A stretch of DNA of 64,000 bases from Streptomyces milbemycinicus. Lineage in GTDB: Bacteria; Actinomycetota; Actinomycetes; Streptomycetales; Streptomycetaceae. The stretch is taken from NCBI RefSeq assembly GCF_002154605.1, contig NZ_MUNE01000127.1:1-64000 (forward strand). Direction: 5' to 3'. Every line of letters starts with the position of its first letter. Position 1 is the first letter of the stretch. Of this stretch, positions 56,510 to 64,000 are shown piece after piece. The notes below the pieces were generated by a model that was not told the DNA's origin, did not search any database, and worked only from the letters and a program-made list of their open reading frames with translations. The position numbers and the translations under genes are program-made.

Positions 56510-56885
56510 GGTCCCGGCGGTACGGTCACCGGCTCCGGGACGTTGTCGGGCGGAGTGGCGACCTTCACCACCAGCGCCCAAACGCCAACGCCACCGCGTA
56601 CACCGTGACCGCCGTCTACAACCCCGACACCGCCACCTTCCTCACCTCGACGGAGCCGTGCCCCCCCCCGGAACGGGCGTCCCCACCGGCAACGTCGTCA
56701 CCGCCATCGACAACGTGGACAACACCGTCTTCTTCACAATCCTGACCCTGGACAGCAACGGCTTCACCCTCTTCACCGACAACACCCTTCCGGCCGATGC
56801 CTACACCGTCTCCAGCCAGTACGGAGGAGATACCAACTTCAACCAGTCGCCGATCGACACCGACCCCCACATCATCAATCCGTGA
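56510..56885 (+). pseudogene. Ig-like-repeat surface protein, C-terminal fragment
   Basis: The end reads TAIDNVDNTVFFTILTLDSN and LPADAYTVSSQYGGDTNFNQ then IDTDPHIINP. An earlier frame reads LSGGVATFTTSA and AYTVTAVYNPDTATF. These are Ig-like domain strands of a large secreted or wall protein. Frameshifts and truncation at the IS boundary leave only the end. Confidence 0.65.
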
Positions 56886-56960
56886 CCCACAGACCCTGCT
56901 CCGCTCGGAGCCGACGCTACGGCCGGGCCACCACCATGCCCACGACCAGCTCGCCACAGC

Positions 56961-56992
56961 AAAAACGGCCCGCCGAAAACCGACGGACCGTC
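56961..56992 (-). terminator. Terminator of the AT-hook gene
   Basis: On the minus strand CGGTCCGTCGG, a TTTT loop and CGGCGGGCCG form a hairpin with two G-T pairs, followed by TTTTTGC. It lies 15-46 bp past the stop. Confidence 0.8.
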
Positions 56993-57006
56993 ATGCAAGA
57001 TCGAGG

Positions 57007-57435
57007 CTAGCTCGCGCTCGGAGGGGTCTGAGCCGCCTTCTTGGCGGGGCGGCCACGCTTCTTGGCGGGGGGCTCCTCCGCGGGCCGGGACGCCGCGGCG
57101 AAGGGCTTCAGCGCCTTTTGCAGGGCCTTCAGCCCGTCTGGGCCCAGGTCCACAGTCCGGCGCTCATTCCTCAGGGCCTGCCGCACGGCAATGGTGTTGC
57201 TGCCGTCCTCGTTCTGCTCCCCGGTTTCGTATTCCTCTTCGATCCAGGTGGGCACGGATATATCCACCGAATGCACGTCCGCGGTGATATCGGGTTCGAG
57301 ATCGCAGTGAATAACCGTACGTCCGTAGATTCGCGTTTCCACCGTCTGTCCGTTGACGACGACGAGCGTGACGGTTTCCTGAACCCCTTCCTCGTCCTTC
57401 TCGGTTTCCGCAACCTGCACAAAGCGAACTGCCAC
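57007..57435 (-). CDS. AT-hook-tailed small protein
   Basis: A 142-aa protein. Residues 1-90 are acidic and beta-rich (TVTLVVVNGQTVETRIYGRT, TWIEEEYETGEQNEDGSN). The C terminus is basic with an AT-hook core, AKKRGRPAKKAAQ, which binds the minor groove of AT-rich DNA. GTG 57435 has GGGGA upstream. It has its own terminators on both sides, so it is an independent transcript. I know no named family; phage or element origin is possible. Confidence 0.7.
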   Translation of the reverse strand: MAVRFVQVAETEKDEEGVQETVTLVVVNGQTVETRIYGRTVIHCDLEPDITADVHSVDISVPTWIEEEYETGEQNEDGSNTIAVRQALRNERRTVDLGPDGLKALQKALKPFAAASRPAEEPPAKKRGRPAKKAAQTPPSAS

Positions 57436-57507
57436 TGCTTCCCCTTTTCTTGGAACCGCCCAAATTCTAGCGGGACAGCGGCCGTTGGCGCCAATCCAGA
57501 AATACCG

Positions 57508-57536
57508 AAAGCCCCTTCTGGCCGGAAGGGGCTTTT
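57508..57536. terminator. Bidirectional terminator
   Basis: AAAGCCCCTTC, loop TGGCC, GGAAGGGGCTTTT: a strong hairpin with A/T tracts on both sides. It lies between the truncated secreted-protein tail (57572) and the AT-hook gene. Confidence 0.85.
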
Positions 57537-57571
57537 CCGGGGCGCACGCCGGGAAATGCGTGCGCGGGGCC

Positions 57572-57667
57572 TCAGGTGCAGCCGTTGCGGGCGGTGCCCA
57601 CTGCCACGTCGTCGTACCAGAGGGTGTCGTCGCCCTCGTCGCGGCTCTCCCAGCCCAGCCGCAGATC
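57572..57667 (-). pseudogene. C-terminal tail of a secreted carbohydrate-binding protein
   Basis: Thirty-one residues ending LWYDDVAVGTARNGCT, preceded by LRLGWESRDEGDDT. The WYDDV...G.....C pattern is common at the end of secreted actinobacterial laminin-G/CBM-type domains. A terminator follows directly, so this was a genuine gene end. Everything upstream is replaced by other DNA. Confidence 0.6.
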
Positions 57668-57757
57668 GGTCGGGGCGGGCCTGCCCGATCCTGTTGCCTA
57701 TTTACTTTTGGGCTGGTCGGGGTGTTGATCGTTGCGGCAGGCTGGTCTGGTGGCCGC

Positions 57758-57810
57758 TCCTTCTCGTTCCCGGTCACGGAGCGGGAGGGGCCCGGTGTCG
57801 ATGGAGCCGC
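57758..57810. repeat. 53-bp direct repeat shared with 46247-46299
   Basis: TCCTTCTCGTTCCCGGTCAC... is identical over 53 bases to 46247-46299. Both copies lie 6-12 bp from an IS terminal repeat (family A at 46240, family B at 57822). Confidence 0.85.
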
Positions 57811-57821
57811 AGTCGTTGTAG

Positions 57822-59065
57822 GTGCCAAGAACCTCGTCCGTGCTGGTCACGCGACATGTTGGTACTCGTGCAGGATGCCGCTGAGGCGGTCGCGTCGATG
57901 GATGTGGAGATGGGCGAGCTGGTCGGGGTCGGTAATCGGTTCGGGTAGTGGGTGGAGCGGTGCGGCGCTTGCGAAAGTGCGGTGAGGCCTGTGCTCGTTG
58001 TAGAACGCCTCGTACTCGCGTGGCGCGTGGTGGAGATGGGTCTGGTTCCAGATGAGGGTGCGGCCTGGGAGTTCGGTTCGGCATGATCGCACCCAGCGTT
58101 TCGTGGTCGTGTTCATGCGCGGTATCTGGACGCCGGTCTGGATGACCTTGATGCCCTCGGCTTGCGGGACGGTGTCGAAGGATGCCGGGTAGCGAACGTC
58201 ACGGTCCCGGATCAAGAACTTCGTTTTGATGCCTGCGGCTTGGAGGTCCATGGCCATATTGCGGGCAGCCTGGGTGACGCAGGCCGCGGTGGGGTGTGCG
58301 GTTGGGCCGAGAATTCGCACGCGGCGGGTGGCGTGCTCGATCACCGCGAGGACGTACGGTGTCGCTCCGGTCAGGGTTTTGGTCTCGAAGAAGTCGGCGG
58401 CGAGGATGGCCTGGGCCTGGGAGTGCAGGAAGGTTGCCCAGGTGGTGTGTTGGCGTTCGGGTGCGGGGTCGATGCCGTGGTCCTTGAGGATGTTCCACAC
58501 GGTGCCGGCGGCGACCTTGATACCGAGGACGGTGAGTTCGCCGTGGATGCGCCGGTACCCTCAGCTGGAATTCTCTCGTGCCAGCCGTAACACCAGGGCG
58601 CGCACGGATCGTACAGTGCGGGGTCGTCCCGGCCGTTTGGGGCGGGAGGCCTTCGCGTGGCGGCGGCGCTGCAGCTCACGGTGGAGGCGCAGCACGGGGT
58701 CGGGCGGGACCATCAGTGGTGGTTGACGAAGATGGACCTGGGGGAGGCGGTGCAGGAGGGCGGCGAGCAGCGCATGGTCTGGCCAGGTGAGTTTTGGTTT
58801 GTCGGTCTGTCGCTGCAGCACGGCCAGTTGATGGCGTAGCGCCAGGATCTCGGCGTCTTTGTCACGATCACGCATAGGCCGAAGCCGTGGCGGCGTGAAC
58901 ACGTTCGTCAAGGCCAGGTAGGACAGTCGCAGCAGCACCGGACCATGCTGGTATCGGGGAGGTCGCGTCGGCAACGGGGGATGGATCCTCTACCGTCACG
59001 GTTGACCGGCGGGCCCCGCTGCAGCGCTCAGGCTCCCTGACCAGCACGGACGAGGTTTCTGGCAC
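57822..59065. mobile_element. Near-complete IS family B copy (1,244 bp)
   Basis: The ends GTGCCAAGAACCTCGTCCGT (57822) and, inverted, GTGCCAGAAACCTCGTCCGT (ending at 59065) agree at 26 of 28 bases. One transposase gene fills the element. No clear target duplication was found. Confidence 0.85.
57847..58974 (-). pseudogene. IS family B transposase with one premature stop
   Basis: Full-length rve-type transposase of about 375 codons. The first part (LLRLSYLALTNVFTPPRLRP, DAEILALRHQLAVLQRQTDK, RTVRSVRALVLRLARENSS) ends at TGA near 58561 where relatives have Trp in SWGYRRIHGEL. The second part is open to the end: DFFETKTLTGATPYVLAVIE, FLIRDRDVRYPASFDTV, HEYQHVA. A single G-to-A change therefore inactivated an otherwise intact gene. 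Confidence 0.85.
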
Positions 59066-59192
59066 GTGCAACGCCCCCGGCGCGCACCGAGGGTGTGTGA
59101 CCTGCGGATTCGTTAGGTCTCATGACGGTTTGACTTTACTTTCTCTTTGCGATTGGCTGCGGATCCAACCTTCACGATCCGGGGGGATCCCT

Positions 59193-59609
59193 TTGAACCG
59201 CACTATCCGCACCGCCGTCTGCGCCGTCGCCGTCGCCGTCGCCGGCCTCGCGCTCGGCCTCATCTCCTGTTCCGAGGCGGTTGACCAGGTCGACAAGGCA
59301 GTGGACGAGACGTACGAAGTCACCTACGAGGTCACGGGGAAGAACGTCGACTCGATCGACTTCCACGGCGGCGGTGGCAAGGCCATGGAGCCGAAGATAG
59401 AGTCGGTGTCGAAGCCCAAGCTGCCCTGGACGAAGACGGTCACGCTGCGCGGCATCATGCCCGCGGCGGTCATGCCGGTCGCCGCAGACCCCGAAGGCGC
59501 CCAGGTCGCGTGCAAGATCACCTACAAGGGCAAGGTGCTCGAGGAACAGAGTGCCGATGGCCTGGCGGCCGCTGGCGGCTGCATCGCGGAGTCCCCGATC
59601 ACGGGATAA
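59193..59609 (+). CDS. MmpS-like small lipoprotein
   Basis: A 138-aa exported protein. The N terminus has a hydrophobic signal and the lipobox LISC near residue 25. The rest resembles MmpS/transport-accessory domains: TYEVTYEVTGKNVDSIDF, KPKLPWTKTVTLRGIMP and a paired Cys (VACKITYKG...GGC). MmpS proteins assist MMPL exporters. An MMPL gene lies 10 kb away at 46872, but a link is only a guess. The TTG start follows GGGGGGA. Confidence 0.75.
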   Translation: MNRTIRTAVCAVAVAVAGLALGLISCSEAVDQVDKAVDETYEVTYEVTGKNVDSIDFHGGGGKAMEPKIESVSKPKLPWTKTVTLRGIMPAAVMPVAADPEGAQVACKITYKGKVLEEQSADGLAAAGGCIAESPITG

Positions 59610-59682
59610 CCCTGAGGCCGGCACAGCGCTTGTGCAGGAGGTCCACTGCCTTGCTCCCTCCCGGCGTACGGCCCAGCGGTCT

Positions 59683-60862
59683 TGTGCGCTCGAAAAGTCA
59701 TCGTCGCAGGTGAGCGGGGTGCGGTCAGTCCGCTGGGATCATGTCCTCCGTGATCGTGTCCTTGTTGTACAAGGTGATCCGGAAGCTGCTGACTGTTCCA
59801 GCGGTGCTCCTGCGTCGTGGGACGGTGAAGGACGCGGAACTGCTGGTGTTGCGGCAGGAGAACGCGGTCCTGCGCCGCCAGTTGACCGTACCGGTCCGCT
59901 ATGGGCCCGCCGACCGGTTCTGGTTCGCCGCCCTGTCCGGGCTGATACCCCGGCGCCACTGGTTCAGGGTCTTCCCTGTCGCCCCCGGCACCCTGCTGGC
60001 CTGGCATCGCAGGTTCATCGCCGCGCAGTGGGACTACACCGCGCGCAGGCGCACCGGACGCCCACCCACCACGGCAGCGATCAAGAAGCTCGTCCTGCGG
60101 TTGGCCCGGGAGAATCCGCGGTGGGGGCACAGGCGGATCCAGGGGGAGCTGACCCGACTCGGGCATCGGATCGCCGCCTCGACGGTCTGGGAGATCCTTC
60201 AGGCAGCCGGCGTCGACCCCGCTCCACGTCGCTCAGGCCGCACCTGGCGCGAGTTCCTGACCGCGCAAGCCGAGGGCATCATCGCGGCAGACTTCTTCCA
60301 TATCGACACAGCCCTCGGCGGGCGGTTGTACGCGCCGGTTCTTTCTCGAGCACGGCACACGGCGGCTGCACATCACCGGGGTCACCGCCCGCCCGACACA
60401 CGACCGGGCGGTGCAGCAGGCGCGGAATCTCACCGCCGCCCTGGGCATACGCATCGAGTCTCTGCGCTTCTTGCTGCGTGACCGCGATGGCAAGTACGGC
60501 GAGGCATTCGATGCCGTCTTTGAGGCCGAGGAGATGGAGATCGTCAAAAGTGCGCCGCAGGCTCCTCGTATGAACGCGCACTGCGAACGCATCATCGGCA
60601 GCATCCGACGCGAAGGCCTCGACCACGTCTTGATCATGAACGAGGCCCACGCCTGCCATGTCCTCGCGGCCTACGAGCAGCCCTACAACGAGCACCGACG
60701 CCACCAGGCGCGCAATCAGCTACCACCCGGCGCTCATAAAGAACCCGCCGCGGCGTATGCCCTCAGCACCAGCAAAGTCCTGCGCACCCGGATCCTCGGC
60801 GGCCTCATCAACGAGTACAGATGTGCGGCATGACATGCAGCGCTGACTTTTCGAGCGGCACA
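59683..60862. mobile_element. Best-preserved IS family A copy (1,180 bp)
   Basis: The left end TGTGCGCTCGAAAAGTCATC (59683 onward) and the inverted right end TGTGCCGCTCGAAAAGTCAG (60862) match apart from one missing base and one change. The same end recurs at 33297, 45108 and 52490. Confidence 0.87.
59741..60833 (+). pseudogene. IS family A transposase with one frameshift
   Basis: About 363 codons. N-terminal helices (DAELLVLRQENAVLRRQLTV), helix-turn-helix and the first catalytic Asp (GIIAADFFHIDTALGG) are intact up to RLYAPV at about 60340. The frame then changes by one base, since FLEHGTRRLHITGVTARPTH follows in the next frame. The remaining core (LRFLLRDRDGKYGEAFDAVF, PRMNAHCERIIGSIRREGLD) and tail LGGLINEYRCAA are complete. 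Restoring one base would give a whole transposase. Confidence 0.88.
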
Positions 60863-61206
60863 GGTTCACCGAACTGGGGATCTTCACTGAGTCTTCGCCA
60901 TCTTCGAACATGCAGGTCGGAGGCTCTGGCGTGGCGCTCGCTCGGGATACTCATGCTGATCTCGGGCGGGAGTCTGCGGTCTTGATCATCCGTCATGTCA
61001 TCGGTCGAGGCTGTCACATTTGGGTCATTGAACCCAACCCAGCCAGCCGGGTTGTTAATGTCAAACAGCCGCTCGCGGCGGCGCGGCCCGAAGGGCACAT
61101 CAGCCCCCAGCGTCATCTCCCGGTGCGGTATGCTCTCGCGGCCCACGGCCGGCGACGGCGTCCGCGAGGGGCGCAGCCAGGTCTCCGTTGTATGTAGTGT
61201 GCGGAA
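60863..61206. other. Intergenic region, nothing recognised
   Basis: About 345 bp between IS family A and the DinB gene. Open frames are present on both strands but none has a family match or ribosome site. It should contain the DinB promoter. Confidence 0.4.
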
Positions 61207-61770
61207 ATGACAAGAAGCGAGCGACTCGCGGACCAGCTGGACCGGCACTGGCACAAGAACCTGCGGCCGCGGCTGCACGGTCTTGCCGATGAGGAGTACT
61301 TCTGGGAGCCGGTGCGCGGCTGCTGGAGCATCCGCCCACGTGGCACGTCGGCCGCACCGATGTCGGCAGGTTCGGGGGAATGGACGATGGATTCCGCGTC
61401 CCCTGACCCGGTGCCGGCGCCGGTGACCACGATTGCCTGGCGGCTGGCGCACATCATCGTCTCCTGCCTGGGCTATCGGGTCGGATGGCACTTCGGCGGC
61501 CAGGACGTCGACTCCCAGACATTCGCCTACGCGGGGACCGCTGACGAGGCGCTAAAACAGCTCGATGAGATGTATGGGAGATGGAACGCGGGGGTCCGCG
61601 AGCTCTCGGACGCTGACCTGGAGAATCCGCCCACGGTGGGTCCCGAGCGGTTTCCCATGGAGGGCATCGTCCTGCACGTCAACAGGGAGCTGATCCATCA
61701 TGGCGCCGAGATTTCCCTGCTGCGCGACCTCTACCGCTGGCAGGACGGAGCCGTACCGCGCCGAATATGA
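61207..61770 (+). CDS. DinB-superfamily protein
   Basis: A 187-aa four-helix protein of the DinB/mycothiol-maleylpyruvate-isomerase fold. RLADQLDRHWHKNLRPRLHG, RLAHIIVSCLGYRVGWHFGG and LHVNRELIHHGAEISLLRDL carry the His residues expected to bind a metal (H in RLAHI and the HH pair). Functions range from thiol transfer to stress proteins. No partner is adjacent. It ends 75 bp before the IS5-type element. Confidence 0.88.
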   Translation: MTRSERLADQLDRHWHKNLRPRLHGLADEEYFWEPVRGCWSIRPRGTSAAPMSAGSGEWTMDSASPDPVPAPVTTIAWRLAHIIVSCLGYRVGWHFGGQDVDSQTFAYAGTADEALKQLDEMYGRWNAGVRELSDADLENPPTVGPERFPMEGIVLHVNRELIHHGAEISLLRDLYRWQDGAVPRRI

Positions 61771-61946
61771 CTTTCCGGTAACCGGCGAACGAGCTTCGGA
61801 AACCTACGTGGACTCCGTGACGCTCCGTGGCTGCGAGCTTCAGTGAAGCTGCGCCCTCTTGAAGTAGCTGGTCAGGGTGGTGGCGTGAGGGTCGTTCGGG
61901 GTGGTCATGCTGGTGTTGGGCGGATGTCTCGGGTGTAGATCATCTG

Positions 61947-62747
61947 TCAGCGGGCTCCTTCGAGGTTCGTCAGGACGAACAGGGCGCGCAGCAGGCCGGT
62001 CGCGCGGGCGGGATCGGTGCGGAGCTTGGTGAGGATCCGCCAGTTCTTGAGATGGGCGAAGCCGTGCTCGACCGGGGCGCGTGCGGCGGCGAGCGCCCGG
62101 TTCGCTTCCTTTTCGCTGGTGGTGAGCTTGCGGGCGCGGGTGGCCTTGAGGCCGGTGACGACTACGGGGTCATCCGGGTCGTCGTCCAGGCCGAGGAAGC
62201 CGAGATCGACCAGGGCGCCGAGGCCGGCGGCGCGTAGGTGGGACAGGATGCGGTCACGGCGGGCGGCGGTGATGTCGTGAGTGCGGCCGGGCCGAGCCGC
62301 GGAGATCCAGATCATCCGGCCCCGTTCGTCGGTCAGGCGAGGATGTGCAGGCCGTGGCGGTGGTGTTTGCCGGAGTAGTTCGGCCGGTTCGCCGTCCCGG
62401 TGCGGCGGCTGGGTGGGGATCAGGGTGCCGTCGATCAGGACGACCTCGCCGCCCCGCCGGGCGATCTTCTTCAGGGCGCGGTCCAGCCGTGGGGCCTTGG
62501 CGGCCAGCAAGGTGATCAGCTCGTCGCGCCAGCGCCGGATGGTGGTGGCGGAGACGTCGTTGCCGCCGGCCATGTCGGCCAGGCGCTGATCGTGCCGCAG
62601 CACGGCCAGCACGATGGTCGCGATCCTCCCGGCCGGCAGTGCCCGCCACCTGGACCGTATCGACTTCAGGTGGCCGCGCAGCAGATCGGCGAGGTAGTTC
62701 ACGGTGCGCGTGGACAGCGGCAGGCGGCACTGGTAGACCAGGGACAC
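61947..62747 (-). CDS. IS5-type (DDE_Tnp_4) transposase with a compensated double frameshift
   Basis: 266 residues. The N-terminal helical part (GGNDVSATTIRRWRDELITL) and the catalytic Asp in VLIDGTLIPTQ, second Asp in LVDLGFLG and Glu in VEHGFAHLKNW are all present. Between about residues 117 and 137 the translation reads EPAELLRQTPPPRPAHP, whereas the next frame over the same DNA gives the expected NRPNYSGKHHRHGLHILA. Two opposite single-base changes therefore scramble about 20 residues in the core while keeping the gene open. Activity is doubtful. Confidence 0.82.
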   Translation of the reverse strand: MSLVYQCRLPLSTRTVNYLADLLRGHLKSIRSRWRALPAGRIATIVLAVLRHDQRLADMAGGNDVSATTIRRWRDELITLLAAKAPRLDRALKKIARRGGEVVLIDGTLIPTQPPHRDGEPAELLRQTPPPRPAHPRLTDERGRMIWISAARPGRTHDITAARRDRILSHLRAAGLGALVDLGFLGLDDDPDDPVVVTGLKATRARKLTTSEKEANRALAAARAPVEHGFAHLKNWRILTKLRTDPARATGLLRALFVLTNLEGAR

Positions 62748-62838
62748 GGTGTCCCCGGCATGTTTATTGGTTTTCGTCGCACAATTCCAACAGCCGCCGG
62801 GGGCACCTTGGTTACGCCCTGCCGTCCGTGCGGGCCGG

Positions 62839-63293
62839 TCACGGGCGGACGGTGAACTTCCCGTCGGGCCGTTTGTGCAGCCAGCCGCGGTCGGCCAGCT
62901 TCGTCAGCTTCCCGCGCAGCGGCTCCAGCTTGCCCCGCACCCCGGTGTCCACGCCCAGCGCCTCGCCGATCTGCCGGGTAGCGACCGGACTGCCGGCCGC
63001 CCGCACGGCAGCCAGGATGCGCTGATACTCCGCCGGCAACGCGGACTCCAAAACTCCCGGCCCACGCCCGGGACCACCCTCACTGCCCGACCCGCCACCT
63101 GAACCACCGGCGATCCGGCCTGGGCCCGCTCGTCGGCGAGCTGCTCACTCATCCGCTGCCACACCCGCTCGGCCACGGCAAGCTCATCCCGCTCGGCCCG
63201 CACCGCCGCCAGCTGCTTGACCAGCTGTTCTTCGAGTCCGTCCAGCTCCGCACGACGCGCGGCGATCCGTTCCTGTATCTCGGGGTCCATCAT
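62839..63293 (-). pseudogene. IS passenger: coiled-coil plus winged-helix protein, frameshifted
   Basis: The first part (DPEIQERIAARRAELDGLEE, QLAAVRAERDELAVAERVWQ) is a coiled coil. The second, in the next frame, is ALPAEYQRILAAVRAAGSPV then TRQIGEALGVDTGVRGKLEP and DRGWLHKRPDGKFTV, a winged helix. A Gly/Ser linker (AGGSGGGSGSEGGPG) joins them if one base is shifted near 63115. Together they would make about 150 aa. It lies inside the IS ends, so it is element cargo and may help regulation or target choice. Confidence 0.65.
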
Positions 63294-63456
63294 GCGCCGG
63301 AGCGTACGAGCGGCGCCGATCCCGACGGACGAGAACCCGCAAAACCAACCCTGCCAGACGATCTACACCTCGACTGCCGCCCACCACCAGCACGAGCACC
63401 CCGAACGACCCTCACGCCACCACCCTGATCAGCTACTTCAAGATGGCGCAGCTTCT

Positions 63457-63780
63457 ATGATGTTCAGCGAGGACCGTACGCCGCCCGGTCCGCTCCCGTC
63501 GTTCAGTGACCGGTCCATCGACTTCGTGGTGGAGCACGGCCGAGCCGTGGATCTGGCGAGGACAAAGCCTCTCGCCAGCCGGGTGGTCCGGCCGATCCTG
63601 GAGATTGATCTCCCCTTCATCAACGGGCTCAGCCTCAGCGACTTCGTACAAGTCACCAGCGAGGAGTTCGACTCCTACAGGCAGTACCGCGACTTCATGC
63701 GCTCCCGGCTCCTCGAACTCGACGACGCACTCGAAGCGGTCGACTCCCAAGTAGCTCTGGTCCAGTGGGGCAGCCGTTAA
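63457..63780 (+). CDS. Hypothetical protein beginning at the IS edge (probably 5' truncated)
   Basis: 107 residues (SFSDRSIDFVVEHGRAVDLA, LEIDLPFINGLSLSDFVQVT, SYRQYRDFMRSRLLELDDAL). Its first ATG is 2 bp outside the IS5-type element and has no ribosome site, so the real start was probably removed by the insertion. The amphipathic helical C terminus suggests a structural or coiled-coil part. Family unknown. Confidence 0.55.
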   Translation: MMFSEDRTPPGPLPSFSDRSIDFVVEHGRAVDLARTKPLASRVVRPILEIDLPFINGLSLSDFVQVTSEEFDSYRQYRDFMRSRLLELDDALEAVDSQVALVQWGSR

Positions 63781-64000
63781 CGGCTGGACCCCACGGCCGG
63801 TAAGCACGGACTGGGCGATCAATGCGGCGGAAACCAAGGCACAACCGCCCCGCGAAGTCCATGTCAACCTGTTGCAAGAGTCGGCCACAGCCCGATACGG
63901 CATGACCAGCAGAACTGCGCTCCCACCGAGAAGCACAAACAACAGGTAAAACATGCGCGAGAACCTTGGGCACCGGTCCTCGTCTCGGTGAGCCGGAGTC
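63781..64000 (-). other. Window end; possible start of a small membrane protein
   Basis: On the minus strand a frame starting at 63954 reads FYLLFVLLGGSAVLLVM and later CALVSAALIAQSVL, two hydrophobic stretches. It then runs antisense into the previous gene. A short membrane protein is possible but unsupported by a ribosome site. Confidence 0.25.

Larger units (their letters stand above)
61845..63455. mobile_element. Complete IS5-type element with about 75-bp terminal inverted repeats (1,611 bp)
   Basis: Bases from 61845 (GAAGCTGCGCCCTCTTGAAG...) are repeated inverted from 63455 (GAAGCTGCGCCATCTTGAAG...) for about 75 bp with about five mismatches. Inside are a transposase and a two-frame passenger gene, both on the minus strand. 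Terminal repeats this long are unusual for IS5-type elements. No clear target duplication is seen. Confidence 0.88.

Noticed and set aside
46872-59609. MMPL and MmpS-like genes as one export system
   Set aside because: They are about 10 kb apart with many IS remnants between; there is no evidence that they work together.

Overview
The window is high-GC actinobacterial DNA and looks like a Streptomyces accessory region, probably a chromosome arm. The signs are strong GC bias at third codon positions, frequent GTG/TTG starts, MsiK-style ABC sugar importers without their own ATPase, FHA/Ser-Thr kinases, XRE/MmyB and LacI regulators, and a very high density of decayed insertion sequences. All calls come from reading the sequence and from recalled family knowledge; nothing was searched.

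Region by region. (1) 1-12,868: a carbohydrate-utilisation locus. It has the start of a divergent GH42 gene, a GH3 enzyme, a LacI regulator, then GH2, a solute-binding lipoprotein, two permeases and GH95. The lacI gene and the GH2-led operon each have a TTGACA-17-TA-type promoter followed by nearly the same 16-bp palindrome, so one LacI protein probably controls itself and the operon. (2) 12.9-17.3 kb: IS3 and IS701 remnants, a cupin gene, a VapB-VapC-XRE toxin-antitoxin trio with a palindromic operator, a 110-bp MITE-like element with terminal repeats and target-site duplication, and an MFS remnant. (3) 17.3-25.5 kb: a secreted-enzyme island. It has two related esterases, a penicillin-acylase C-terminal piece behind a new signal peptide, and three tandem exported enzymes (M23 peptidase, lysozyme-like, GH43-like), each carrying a seven-bladed PLL-type lectin propeller. 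(4) 25.9-28.1 kb: an FHA protein translationally coupled to a membrane Ser/Thr kinase. (5) 28.2-34.1 kb: sdaA remnant, SDR + XRE/MmyB pair, a P-loop protein, IS debris and a frameshifted ECF sigma gene. (6) 34.2-39.4 kb: an FHA-zinc-ribbon kinase and a kinase-TPR-WD40 giant, probably in one operon with the sigma gene. (7) 39.7-45.1 kb: XRE and formylglycine-generating-enzyme remnants, then a tricarballylate/dicarboxylate operon (prpF-like, dctA-like, tcuA-like) divergent from a LysR gene. (8) 45.1-64 kb: an IS graveyard around islands of working genes. The islands are MMPL exporter/TetR with twin operators, GH16, an orphan Imm21 gene, a VOC protein, an AT-hook protein, an MmpS-like lipoprotein and a DinB protein. 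It also has a tRNA-Pro 3' remnant next to an integrase remnant, which is the scar of an integrative element.

How the parts fit. The left third and the secreted island together describe a saprophyte that breaks down and imports complex plant or microbial glycans. The propeller-tailed enzymes look like wall- or glycan-targeted lytic enzymes. The right third records repeated integration and decay: two rve-type IS families (A and B here) with matching ends explain many of the broken genes.
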